A stretch of 64,000 nucleotides of DNA, taken from the NCBI RefSeq assembly GCF_902635505.1, contig NC_045427.1, positions 214,038,422 to 214,102,421 on the forward strand, given 5' to 3'. The stretch comes from Sarcophilus harrisii (taxonomy: Eukaryota; Chordata; Mammalia; Dasyuromorphia; Dasyuridae). The position numbers and the translations under genes were made by a program. The notes beneath the pieces are model-generated. The model did no database searches. It saw nothing but the letters and a program-made list of their open reading frames with translations, and was not told where the DNA came from. This document shows, one piece after another, positions 39,881 to 59,189 of the stretch; positions within the stretch are counted from its first letter, which is position 1; every line of letters begins with the position of its first letter.

Positions 39881-42800
39881 TCAGGAAGCTCTGATTTTGC
39901 GGAGCTGGGTCCCCCAGAGCAAGATGGAGATGCAAAACGTGGTAGTGCCCAGAATTCCAGAGAACATGAGGAGTGGGAAGGAGCCCTGCAAGCAACGTGC
40001 CGGGAGAAACAGAAGTCAGCGGAGCCCGTCGAAGGCAAACCTATCTTTCTCATTCCCCCGTCACCCAGGCACATGTCTCTAAACAGCAGTTCCCTCCTGG
40101 AGGCTTCCTCAATGCACTGAATCCAACCTGCTTCTTGTCCCAAACCCACGTCCCACACCCTAGTGCTCCGTGCCCTTTTCTCATCCCAAGTTCATTCACA
40201 TCCCGGTCTTCACCTCACGTAAACACTTGTAGCCATGGAAGCCAGCTGTACAAAGACACTGGAAGAGGCCCGGGCCATCGGAGACACAATATGCATTCTC
40301 AGGACACAAAGCTGGCAGGAGAGAAACTGTATTAATGTCGGACAGATGAGATAGTAGAGACTGTCCATACTTCTGGTCCAGCCCCAAATCCTTCAAACTG
40401 CTTTCCGGGCTAGCAGCAACAATAGAAAGGATGAGAATAACTTTTCTACATGGGGTAAGGGTGTGTGAAATATAAGAAAGCTCTTGAAAATATGCCTGCT
40501 AATTAAAATCAGGGGCTAGTTTCCATTTTTCAAAGGGTAGAGTTTAAGGGAAGTGAGACAGTTCCTAGAATTACAGAAGTGAAAACTTGTACCTGGCTCC
40601 ACAGTACTATTGCATTGAATTTGCCCATGGCAGGTACAGCTGTCCGGGCCACAGGTGATATTATCCCACGCATTATGTCCTCCAGGACAGTCTACTTTTC
40701 GTGGCAGCACCCTGAATATAATACATAGTTGTTATACCATGCAATCAGATATTGCTGATCTTATTATATGTTTCCTACTTTACTCTACTCACAGTATCTG
40801 GAGCTCAGTGAAGTTACGGAAGACTGAAGGAGATATATTCAGGAAGGGGTTGGCTTTTAAGTCCCTGCAAATCAAAAACATCCATTGTTACTATGCATTA
40901 CCTAGGGAAACTCCCTAATTCTACTTCTGAGAAGTGAATATTTCTCTCTTATATTTGATAAATATTGTGTTAGGACCAAGATTTCCTCCATCCCCTTTTT
41001 TTTCTACTTCCTCATCCAGAAATCAACCAGTGTAGGAAATCTCTTTTGGGGAGTTACCCAGGTCTAGATCTAATTCAGACAGTAAAAGAAAATGCTAAGT
41101 TTTAGCTAATAGGTGTATTCCTGATCATGTGTTTGCTCAGACAGGCTTGGGAAAATGTTGATTCTATTATCAAAGGTGTTAAGGACCCCCACATTTCTTC
41201 TGGAAGGACTCTCCCCCGGGCCACTTCTTCCCCTACACTTATATCCTGTCAAAGAAAGGGACCTGAGAGCACTTACAGAACAATGGCAGAATGGGCCTCA
41301 GTAAAGAGTGGGTCCAGTTCTTTCAGGGAACAGTTCTGAAGATCTAGTCTAAAAGAAAAGAAAGGTCAGTGTGATCCTGTCCCTCTTGGCCCAGCCCCCA
41401 CTTTTTCTCCCTGCCAGCAGAACTGTTTTGCCACCTGTCTTTTTGTCTCCTTTTCCAATTAGTCATTGTTTTTTGCAGACCAGCTGAGCACACAACACAC
41501 CCTAAGTGCTGGGCTTCATCTTAATCGTTACTTCCTGGGACCAATCTGTTAGAATATCTGTGCCTATTAGGAAATAAGGAAAAGGTGCTGTACTTCTCAT
41601 CTAGAAAAAAGTTTCTCATATTTTACCAGATTACTGCTGGCTCATTAAAGGATAGTACAAAATACAAGTTAATAAAAATTGAATTTTTGTTTTTCCTCAA
41701 GTACAGATGTGAATATCCAACCAAACTGCAAAATTCTCTAGATTTAAGACTGCTTTAGTATTGTTTTTTCTTCAATATCTTTTATATTTTTTAACAAATA
41801 TGTATTGAGAATCTACCATGTGCTGTGTATTACTATGTAATAGTACTGTGAGCTATTAAACTGGTATGTGTAAAAAGATTCCTTATCTCAAGGAGCTGAC
41901 AGTGTATTAGAGGGAAAGGACAAGAACAAGACACACATAAAATTACTTAGGAATTTAGGAACAACATAAAAATATAAAGAAGCATTTGATATCATGTGTT
42001 ACAGAGAGATGGATCAGGATTAGCTAGAATGATCAGTGAAGGCTTCATAAGAGAAATGAGACAAGCTAAGATGCATATAGAATATAACTAGTACTATGGG
42101 AAGGAAGAAAAAAAAAAGCATTAATAATCGGGCTACAGCCATATTCATATCACAGAGCAGTTGTTAGGAAAAAAGAAAAGCTTGTGTCTAGAATGCCAGG
42201 TTCAAAAATTTATGCTTTATTCTATTGGCATAAGAAATCTTAAAAGTTGATCTAGCAACAAAATAAGCAACATTTCAGAGGACAAAAAGACTAAAGGAAG
42301 GAAAACCAATTAAGGGACCACAAAAAAACATGCATTCAAGGCTAGATTATAATGATGCTAGTAGGAATGGAAAGTAATAGGCTGAAATATATGAGAAACA
42401 GAATAAAGGAAGAAGGGACAAACTTGATGAACTTACTGGGGCAAAGAAGAGGGAGGAGTCAAAATGACTGGAAGGATACCGTCAGACTGTATTTGAAGCA
42501 ATTCCATGAAAAATTAAACAAGTAACTGGAAATATACATATGATAATATTTTGTCCTTAAAGAATACATTTATTACAGCAGGGTAGGAAAGGCCAGGGTG
42601 AAGATAGACATGTAGTCCTAGGAAAGATAGAGCTTAATAGCCTAAAAAGTGCATTCGAGTCAGGACCTACATTCGGATTTTCCTCTCTTTTCCATTAACT
42701 ATTTTTATAACCTTAAATAAGTATCTTCATTTCTCTCAGTCTCAGTTTCCTCATTTGTAAAACAAAAGTGTTGAACTAGGTGGCATTTAGGTTTCCTTCT

Positions 42801-45800
42801 AACTCTCAATCTATAATCTTAAAAATAAAATATTATACTGAAAATATAATCATTATAATAAAATTTTTTCCACAAGCATAAAAAAAAAAGAATACATTTA
42901 TTGGTAGTCACGTGAAAAAAAATGCAAGAGAAAGAAATCGTTACTGTTGTAATTTTTAAAATAATTTATCTTAAGTTATTTTAGGAAACAAAAAACACAT
43001 GGATCAAAATAGTTAATACAATCACTAGATAAAAACAACAAAAAGGCTCAATTTCAAATAAAAAATGCAGGATGCAAAGATGCAGTCATAAAACTCAGCT
43101 CAAATCAATTACTGTTTTCTATTCAGCTAAAATCGTAAGAGACCTTCTGTAATGTTCAAAGGAGGATACATTTCTACACTTGAGACATGTGGTCCTTTTT
43201 GCTTCATCACCCAATATTAGCTTTAGTGTCAAAACAAAAGATATAGATATATATTTTACAAGTTTAACAGCAACTATTAATTGTCTATGAAGCTCCTAGG
43301 TGGCAAAGTGGATAGAGTGGATAGACCTAGAATCAGTTATCTGATTTCAAAGATGGCCTCAGAAACTGTCTAGCTGTGTGACCCTAAGTCATTTAAGCTA
43401 ATTTGCCTTAGTTGCCTAAACAAATGAGCTGGGGAAGGAAAAAGCAAACTACTCCATTATCTTTGCCAAGAAAACCCCAAATCAGATAAGACTGAAAAAA
43501 CTAAACTTGCTAGACAAAAGTAACATGATATTGCTTTTGTTTAGTAGTTATATAATCAAATGAGACAGGTGCATAGGGTTTTCCCTACCCAAAAGGACAT
43601 ATAGATTAAAAAGTATAAGGACCATGTATCTGTAGAGTTGTATTTTGTTATGGGCCAGAAATCTGAACTTGAAACAAAGGTACTAAGTGGAAGTGAAGAG
43701 ACAATGGTTAAATCTAGTTTACCATTGATTTAATCCTACAACACATAATGGTGATATGGTGTATCATATCACCATAATTGTATCATATCACCATAAATAA
43801 TTGATGTATACTCAGTGTGGGGCATATAAGCAAGAAGCTCTCAGGGTCAGAAAGACAAGTACACTAGAAGCTCTCGGAGCCTCAGCCACTTATTAAAGTG
43901 CAAATCCTTTATTATATCTTTCCAAATCTTGTCTCCTTTCCTGCGGCTCAATTAGCTTTCTTAGAGATCTTCTGTACCCTTGGTTCTGAGAGCTTGAGCT
44001 CTTGGCTTCTGAATCTCCCAGAATGAATCCTGGCTGAGGCTCCTAGCTTATATATGCTCTCTTAAAAATGTGAATCTTGTAGAACTATAGTAAGTGCCAA
44101 GTATACGTACTGAATTAGAGAACTGTTAAATACCATGCTAAATAATCATTGTCTCTATCAATTCCACTGACTTAGCACCTTGTTTCAATCCTTTGTTTCA
44201 AGTTCAGAGTTCTGGCCCATAACAGTATTTTGAGAATCAAAAATGATGTTTCAAATCACACAATTGTATATAATCACACAGCCTGTTCCTATTTCTTACC
44301 CCACAATGGTGCCCTGTTTGGTCAGACAGCAACGTGCGCTCAGCGTTAACTCTTGTCTCTGTTTACAGTAAAGGTCAACCTCTGACTTGTCATATACAGG
44401 CCCTGGACAGTATTTGCATATCTGCAGGATGTGAAGGATTAAAGACAGACAAGAAAAAGAAATGATCATAGTGCTGACCACCAAATTCTTACCTTATAAA
44501 AGAGCAAATTCCTACCTTAAAAGGGGACAATGAGATTGCATTATTTCATCATCTAATATAGAAAAGTTAAATTCATACTCCAGATTGTCTGAAAGAGGCT
44601 CTACCCACCCCTCCGCACATTCTGGCCTGAAGAACATATTCCTTTCTTTTTCCCTTCTTTTGTGTTAGGTATCAATTCTTTTATCAGGTAATATCCTTCA
44701 AAAACTACTCTCCACTCTTTCCAAACCTGAATTGTTGATAAAAGTTCTTCACCTACTTATATGTACCATTTAAAAATATTTATTAAATAAGTACAATAAC
44801 TTTTAAAATGCAAACCTGACAAATTGGAGAGACATAAAAGATTTTTTTACAAGAACTCAATACTGGCAACATCTTACAGTTTTAGATCTGCATTAGAGGC
44901 AGGCATTTGTTCATGGAGAATATGAGTTATCCATTAAAATGGTGAAGATAAAAGAAGTGGCATTTTAGGAAACTTTAAATTAATAATAGCAGTGTTAGTT
45001 CAGACTCATAGAATGTTATAAAGTAATTTATGGAGATCATTTCCTTCAACAGCCTCTGCCTCTAGACCTCAGATTTACTGGGGACCAGAGGTATCCCGGA
45101 TGTTACTTTGGGTAAATCACTTATATCTGTCCCTCCTAAACACAACTCAGATTATACAACAGAAAGATCATTGCCTCTGCAGTCCAAGGATCAATCGAGT
45201 TCAAATTCTATCTCTTAAGTATAAAATACTCTTAAATTCCTGGTCCTCAAGTTTCCCCATCTGTAAAATGAAGTTGGATTCTGAGGTACCTTCTAGCTCT
45301 ATAAGATCCTAAGACTAAATGGAAGGAAAGTGACTTGCCCAAGGTCATACAACTAATTAAGTGTGAGTGAATAGAGACAGCTAAATAATGCAGGGGATAG
45401 AACAGGTCTTAAGACACCAGCTGTGTGACCCTGGCATGTCACTTGACCTCGGTCTCTCAGTTTCAACATCTGTAAAATGGAAATAATACCATCTACCAGC
45501 CAGGGTCCTTTTTTTTTTTTTTTTTTTTTTTTTGGTGGGGGGGAAGAAATAAGTGTATGAGATATTTGTAAAATTTCATAACATATTCTGACTTCCAGTT
45601 CCAGGCTTGCTTATAACTAAATAATAATAGTAACTGGGATTTATAATTAATTGTACGAACAGCAGCAGGTATTTAAATCGATCTTTAGGAGTATGAAGGT
45701 CAGAAAAACCTGGGTTTCAGTTCAGTTTCAGAGGAATAAGACGGGTGGCCCTTTGAATCAAGTCCTTTCAATCTCTGCCTCCAGGCAGCTCTCAAAACTC

Positions 45801-46312
45801 TAAAGCAGGTCAATTTGCCTCGGTACTAGGGGTTTTCCCAAAGGGAATTAATTCCCACCCAGATAACGCCAACCCTACACCAGCCAGGGCTCAGAGCTAA
45901 CATTTCCCTAAGGTTCCTCCCAATATGTTAATTAGCTTGTCGCCCCACCCCCATACTGACTCCTTCCGCCGACTACTTGGGTTGATCTTTTACTAACATT
46001 TTAGGTCATGTAGGAATCGGAGGGCACGGGGCGGGGGCTGGGGGGGTCGGGGAAGGGCGACAGTCCGGGAGAAGGTGCCCAGGAGCCTCGGGATGGCTCG
46101 GGGGGCCCCCGTCCTGTGCTTCAGCCCGGAAGGCGAGCGGCGGTGGCGGCGCCTGGGCAAGGCCTGGGGCCGATTATCCCCTTCTCCCACCCCCCCGACC
46201 CTGTCTTCAGTACCTCGGGCAGCGCCGGGGCCCTTCCCGCGCTCAGAGCGAGGAGAAGGGGTATAGCCCTAGACAGCCAGCCCAGAGACCGGCTCAGACA
46301 CACAGGCGCCAT
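39881..46312 (-). CDS. ATRAID: ATRAID, retinoic-acid-induced differentiation factor, complete, 7 exons
   Basis: Small single-pass membrane glycoprotein reported to act in osteoblast differentiation and, with SLC37A3, in lysosomal export of bisphosphonates. Exons: 46214-46312, 44300-44421, 41277-41348, 40793-40864, 40593-40711, 40214-40311 and 39881-39985. Together 687 nt = 228 residues (human 229), all GT-AG and in phase. Residues 1-31 are a signal peptide (IPLLLALSAG), followed by Cys-rich ICKYCPG, a short leucine-rich stretch (LDLQNCSL, LDLKANPF), and an EGF-like module (CPENAYCVSDGPGLFQCLC, GFHGYKC). The transmembrane helix is at about 198-217, with the short tail LRKIRAS. N-glycosylation sequons include NCS, NIS, NFT and NIT. 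The two terminal exons, with no long open frame of their own, were found by homology to human. Confidence 0.93.
43287..43506 (+). repeat. tRNA-derived marsupial SINE
   Basis: CTCCTAGGTGGCAAAGTGGA, AGCTGTGTGACCCTAAGTCA and CTTTGCCAAGAAAACCCCAA in consensus order; diverged. Confidence 0.7.
43646..44224 (+). mobile_element. Solitary LTR-like element with 35-bp inverted ends and 6-bp target repeat
   Basis: Flanked by GTATTT on both sides (43640-43645 and 44225-44230). It starts TGTTATGGGCCAGAA and ends TTCTGGCCCATAACA; the two ends are inverted repeats over about 35 bp with one mismatch. Inside are a TATA-like GGCATATAAG near 43,826 and ATTAAA near 43,893, as in an LTR on the plus strand. The TG..CA borders and 6-bp duplication favour a solitary ERV LTR that looks whole. 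A nonautonomous DNA transposon is the alternative, because LTRs seldom have such long inverted ends. Confidence 0.6.
44422..46213 (-). other. ATRAID: ATRAID intron 1 (1.8 kb)
   Basis: Contains MIR-like remnants (about 45,000-45,350), a SINE fragment (about 45,370-45,500) followed by a T24 run (45,510-45,533), and the edge of the CpG island from about 46,010. Nothing else was recognised. Confidence 0.5.
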
Positions 46313-47280
46313 TTTTTCTCCCTCTTCCCTTAGAGCGTGACGTCGAGGATCACGTGTCAGACTGCGCGGCGCGTCCCCTTGACGTAGCACCCCTCCCCCA
46401 CCCCCCAGGCGTGGAATGATCTTCCAGAGTTCAGTTTCGCCGGCGCCTCGAGGGCTTTAGTAGATGATCTTTCTTTGCTGGCGAGGGGGTCCTTGCTGCC
46501 CCCGACCCTCGAGTCGTTCGACGGTGTTCTTAGGACTCCCTTTGGAGGGCAGACCTCCTTTCCTTCCCAGTCTCCATCTGAGGTCCTAGCTGTCCTTCCA
46601 GCGGGCTCGGAGGGATCCCCGGCCTGCAGTTCCGGGGTCGCCTCCTCAGCGCCCGGCTTCAAGGACTCTAGGGACGCTTAATGTACAGCGTTACGTGCCC
46701 TCAGTTAACATGGTGGGCGTAGCCTCCGCGGGCGGCGTTTTCTCCAATCAGGAGACGAGGCCGCGGAGGCACGGCAGGGGTGTCATCAGGCCGCGCGCTC
46801 CCGGCCCCGAGTAGCTCCTTCCGAGAAACCCACGTGTGCCGGAGGCGTCGGCGCCACGCCGGGGGCCGCTGCTGCTGGGGGTCGGGCTGGCGCGGGATGG
46901 GGCGGGCCCGAAGAGCTAGCGCTATCTGCTCATCTCGGAGCTGGCGAGCATTATGACTTGGAGGCAAGGAAGGGCAGCGCCTGCCGGGCAGAGGTGAGCG
47001 GCGAGGAGGGAGGAAGGGGAGGAAGAAGGATACTGAGCATCCCGCCTTGGATCGGGAAGGGAAGAGCCTTTTTCCTTTTATTTTTGTATTTTGGGAAGGG
47101 TTCCCTTTGCAGAGCCGGGGTCAGGGCCCTTTGTGGCGGAGACTGTTCTGCCTGGAGACGGGAATTCTCCATCTGGAGACACCGGGTGAAACAGGGAAGA
47201 AAGGAAAGCGACTGCGGGCAGGGACGGGGACCGGGCTAGGCTAAGGCAGGGAGAGAAGAGGAGCCGCGTGGGGGCGGGGG
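46020..47280. promoter_or_regulatory. ATRAID / SLC5A6 bidirectional CpG-island promoter
   Basis: CpG-dense DNA lies between the divergent ATRAID start (46312) and the SLC5A6 5' region (about 46,920). It holds TGACGTCG at 46338-46345, CACGTG at 46351-46356, TGACGTAG at 46380-46387, an inverted-CCAAT-type CCAATCA near 46,745 and a second CACGTG near 46,833. I see no good TATA box. Divergent head-to-head spacing under 700 bp fits a shared promoter; the start sites themselves are inferred. Confidence 0.65.
46915..46993 (+). other. SLC5A6: Probable SLC5A6 noncoding first exon
   Basis: The end is set by a consensus donor, GAG|GTGAGCG, at 46993/46994 within the CpG island. The start is a guess. Human SLC5A6 also begins with noncoding exons. 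No transcript evidence is available here. Confidence 0.4.
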
Positions 47281-47357
47281 AGCATTTGGGGAAGAGAGAA
47301 ATGAAGGGAAGGGGAGAGACCGTGGGAGCTCCAGATCTGCCCTTTCTTTAATCGCAG

Positions 47358-47423
47358 AAAAGCAAATGATGAAGAGCTGGAAAGAGATGCCGGGGACTTC
47401 TTAGCGCTCGTCTAAGAGAGGAG
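47358..47423 (+). other. SLC5A6: Possible SLC5A6 noncoding second exon
   Basis: Bounded by an acceptor (CTTTAATCGCAG|AAAAGC) and a strong donor (GAG|GTAAGG). It is 66 nt and has no long reading frame. A 5' UTR exon is plausible, but this rests on splice-site appearance alone. Confidence 0.3.
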
Positions 47424-47874
47424 GTAAGGCATTGGGGGCGCCGTGCCAGTCCATGCGGCGGCCTGGGCTCTGTTTCCAGCTTTGCTGCTTTTGTGACCTG
47501 CTAATCCCCAAGATGAGGAAATGGGGTTAGTGTTCCCCAAGGGGTCTGTCCGTTTCGCATCCTGTAAAAGAGGATAAAGAAGGGCTTCTGCGAGGGAGAT
47601 GGGCACAGAAGGAGAGGAGGGTGAAGACACTGCCCTTTCAGAGCGTTTTTGAAGTTTCTTCTTCAGCAGGAAGGCAGTAGGACTTTTGGCAGATTTGTGT
47701 TTAAGATTTGTTTGAGTACCTTTTGAGCACTTATCCTGCGTGTATCTGATGGAACAAGGCCTCAGCTAGCTTACAATAGTTTATTTTTAAGACGTTGGAG
47801 GTATCTGCATTTTATTTATTTTTTTATTTTTTAATATTTGTATTTTGAAGGAGAATTCTTAAAAATTAAATCCT

Positions 47875-48065
47875 TCATGGATACATATATTGTGTTTAAC
47901 TTGTACTTTAACATATTTAACATGTATTGCTCAACCTGCCATCTGGGGAAAGGGGTGGGAGGAAGGAGGGGAAAAGTTGGAACTAAAGGTTTTGCAATTG
48001 TCAATGCTGAAAAATTACCCACGCATATGTCTTGTAACTAAAAAGCTATAATTAAAAAAAAAAAA
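47875..48065 (+). mobile_element. L1 3' end insertion
   Basis: Short 5'-truncated L1 whose end reads CACGCATATGTCTTGTAACT then AAAAAGCTATAATTAAAA and poly(A). It is flanked by AAATCC on both sides and sits within copy A of the local duplication. Confidence 0.6.
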
Positions 48066-48111
48066 ATGAAATCCCTTTTTAATCTCTAAGGAATATCAGA
48101 CACAATGACAA

Positions 48112-48500
48112 ATTCAACAAGCATTTATTTCAGTTAGTGAAGCTAATCTTTTTAATAATAGCTTTTTATTTTTCAAAATACATGCATAAATAGTTTTCAA
48201 CATTCACACTTCAAGCATTTATTTATTAAGCACATACTGTATGTCGAGCTCTGTACCAACCAAGGATGAAAAGGAAAGCAAAAAAAAGACATTCCTTCTT
48301 CTCAAGGAGCTCACAGTTAATGGAGGGGAGACGACATGAAACAATTATGTACAATAAGCTATACATGGAATGAATTTGATCCCAGAGAAGGGGCATTTCC
48401 ATTAAGACAGAAAGTGGTAGTTAGAAAAAACTTTTTTGCAGTAAGTGGGATTTAGCCGACACTTGAAGGGATCCAGGAATTAGGCAGTTAAGAAGAAGGT
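48112..48500 (-). repeat. L2 LINE 3' region with an L1 fragment inside
   Basis: TATTAAGCACATACTGTATG, CAAGGAGCTCACAGTTAATG and GATTTAGCCGACACTTGAAG mark the L2. An 82-bp L1-end fragment (48,130-48,211, minus) is bounded by CAAGCATTTATT at 48,118-48,129 and 48,212-48,223. Confidence 0.6.
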
Positions 48501-51115
48501 GAGGCTTAAAGAGAAAGCTGATGAATTTAGAATTGAATAGGTTGAGTTTAAAATGTTTGTGGGACTTTCAGTTTGAGATAACCATGAGGCAGTTGGAGAT
48601 ATGAGATTAGAAATCTGTACCTTAGTTATCTGCTTGCCAAGGGCGCTTATCCTGTATTTGGTGAAACAAGGCCTCAGCTAGCTTTTAATAGCTCATTTCT
48701 AAGACATTGGTGATATCTGCATTTTTTATTTTTTTTATTTTTTGCTATTCAGCTTTTAAAAGAGGATTCTTAAAAACTAAAAGTCCTTTTCTTTATTTTT
48801 AACCTCAAAGGAATATCAGACACACTGTGATAAGCATCGGAGGAAATATTTCAGAGCAGGACATCCTATCCTTTTGTGTCGTCTCCCTACTTGTGAAACT
48901 GGCCCTACCTATTAAGATTCTCCATTTTTGTTTCCTAGCTTTTTAAAGCCAGATACATATTTGGGAAGGGCATCCATGAGGATTTGTCTATCCAGAAGCA
49001 CATAATATTAGACCTCCCTCATTTTATATAAGGAAACTTTGAGATGACGTAATTTTGATCAAAGTTAATCATTTAATGGTAATACTGGAACTAGATTCCA
49101 TTTCATCTGATTCTTAGGATATTCAACTGTCAGCCATCTTTTATTATTTTTGCCACAGTTGTGATCACCTTCATCTCCACCATAATTTCGAAACACAGAA
49201 TGTTGCAATAATAACAAGATTATTTTTGTCTCAAATGGAAGAGTTCCAATCAGAAACCATTGGGAAGTGGTTTATGGGAAGGATAGGGTTTATGATTATG
49301 CAGAGTATGTGATTCCTCTGATCTACCAGACCCCAGTCTCCTTCCATCTTGTTGTAGGAGATTCTTAAGGCAGGGTTGAACTTTGTGAACTCACAGTCTA
49401 GTCATACTCTGCCTACATGGGCAGAGACACTTGTGGGAGGAAGGCCAGACTGTTTCCTTAAGGAGAAGAAGTCTGAAAAGGGAGGATTAGGCTGGGAGGA
49501 GGCCGGGGGTGGGGTGGGGGAATCCCCAGGAGAGAGAGAGGAAAATACAAAGTAAAGTATGTTAATCAGTCTCTAGATTACATGAAAGCTAAACTCTGTT
49601 TCTAGGGTTACTTGACTGCCCCTTCCCTGATTCTTGCAGTAAAGGTTAGAAGATCAGAGTATCAGCAAGAGCACTTCTCAGCACCCACAAAGTTCTAGTG
49701 CTTTCCTTGTTTCTTTCTCTCTTGTACTGATCTCGGCTCTCTCATATTTCCCCCTGTTCTGCATGCAGAACCTATAGCATTTGCAGTCATCGGTTTTGTT
49801 ATATTTTCTCCTGGAGCAAACATTAATTTCCTGATGCCAACAGAGGTCTGGTGTAATCTGTGAGATTAAAGAAGTGCCTTTTCCTTCTGCCTGTTCTCTT
49901 ACCTCCTTTAGCTTAGTGTCAAGTGGTGTCCCACAGGAAACCTCAGCTGTCTGGGAATATTCCTGTACCCTGGTGTTCCTCTGCCATTCACCTAGGCCTC
50001 TGGGCTTGGTTTGACTTTGTGGCCATAGGGGTCACTGCTCCCCAGCTGTCAGGGGAACTCAGGCTTTAACGATTAATTCTGTGAAAGGCTGGAATGGAAC
50101 TTTACTCTTTAGTCGGAGGAATTTGTTCACGCCCCCATCCTTGGCCCCACCTCAGCCAACTTAAAAGATCAGATCCTTAGTCCCTTGTCAGAACTCTAAT
50201 CAGAGGAAGCTTGACAGCTCTTGCCACTTGACCAGCCAAGCTGAACTTCTGGAGCAGGATCTCATCTCCAGGTGTGTGTCTGCCCCTAGGAAAGTCACTG
50301 TCATGTCTGCCTTCCCTTGATCTTCCTTCCTTCTCCAGGTCTGAGCCCCTCAGCTTCACCAGTACTCTTCTATGTTTCTGCTAAGGGAGTAGTTCTGAGG
50401 TTTGGAGGAAGGGGGGGCCATATTGTAACTGGGGATGTTAAGAGTAGCGCTTGTAACAGAGAATCGCAAGGACACGGAGTTACTTCAGGAGGATACTGAA
50501 AAGAGATATCAAAGGGGCCGAGGAGGACATTGAGAGGTTGGGAGCTTGTGACCAGAAGTACTGATTGAAACAATGAAATGGTTAATCTCACATTCCCATT
50601 CCCTGCTGGGGTCTGGCGCCAGACGGGCTCCACTGACGGGGTGAACTGTAATTCTTGGTCCTGTGCTGTGTTGACTTTTGTCTAGTTGTTGGAGTGGCGA
50701 CCCTCCAAGGGCTTTGCATTTGAGCAGATCCGTAGCTCCTCGCCAGTCCTGATGTCTCCTCTCCTACCTTTGTGCTGGCTTTCTGCCCTGCTCCATCATC
50801 CTCTAGCCTGTACTACAGAGACATACGTATATAACATCTGTCTGCTTTCAAGTCTTTCTGTAGTCCAAGGCTTCGGGCATGGGAAGCACCAAGGGGACTG
50901 GGAGTGAGAGGAGGAGGACTGGCCTGACTTGGCATGAGTTCCCTTGACAGGATTCCCTGATTCCCTTGACAGCTTGGCTTCTACCATGCCCCCCGGCAGA
51001 GGAGGAGAACTGTGAGGAGAGTGATTGGGCACCAGGTTGTAGTTGCAATCCATCTTTTGCCTTTGCCCGGCTGGAAAGCATTGCAGAATCTGTGAGGGAT
51101 ACCTAGGTACAGGGC

Positions 51116-59087
<7,972 letters not shown>

Positions 59088-59162
59088 CCTGGGAACAGAA
59101 CAGGATCTGCTGTCTTTGTTTCTCCATCCACCCACAAGGCAAATGCATCAACCCTCTTTCCC

Positions 59163-59168
59163 AATAAA
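59163..59168 (+). terminator. SLC5A6: SLC5A6 poly(A) signal
   Basis: AATAAA 76 nt past the TGA stop, so the 3' UTR is very short (about 100 nt). A later AATAAA at about 60,955 is far downstream and could serve a longer form, but nothing shows it does. Confidence 0.65.
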
Positions 59169-59189
59169 CCAAGAGTGAGCCACTGTCTG

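Larger units (their letters stand above)
41349..44299 (-). other. ATRAID: ATRAID intron 2 (2.95 kb)
   Basis: Contains an L2-like stretch (about 41,790-42,290: GTATTGAGAATCTACCATGT, TCAAGGAGCTGACAGTGTAT), a THER/MIR piece (42,650-42,830), a SINE (43,287-43,506) and the 579-bp element with inverted ends (43,646-44,224). Confidence 0.6.
47730..48835 (+). repeat. Dispersed direct duplication, two copies about 0.9 kb apart
   Basis: Copy A is 47,730-47,870 plus 48,066-48,110; copy B is 48,648-48,835. Shared landmarks are GGCCTCAGCTAGCTT (47,759 and 48,670), GATATCTGCATTTT-like T-rich DNA, and GGAATATCAGACACA (48,090 and 48,810). The landmark offset falls from 911 to 720 across the L1 insertion in copy A, giving 191 bp for that insertion. 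Confidence 0.65.
46994..51085 (+). other. SLC5A6: SLC5A6 5' intronic region (4 kb)
   Basis: Contains the possible exon at 47,358-47,423, a local duplication (47,730-48,110 and 48,648-48,835), two L1 end insertions, an L2 relic (48,112-48,500) and about 2.2 kb (48,850-51,080) without a named repeat. The acceptor of the first coding exon may be CATTGCAG at 51,086, but its pyrimidine tract is poor; an exon start anywhere from 50,680 to 51,086 is possible. Confidence 0.45.
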
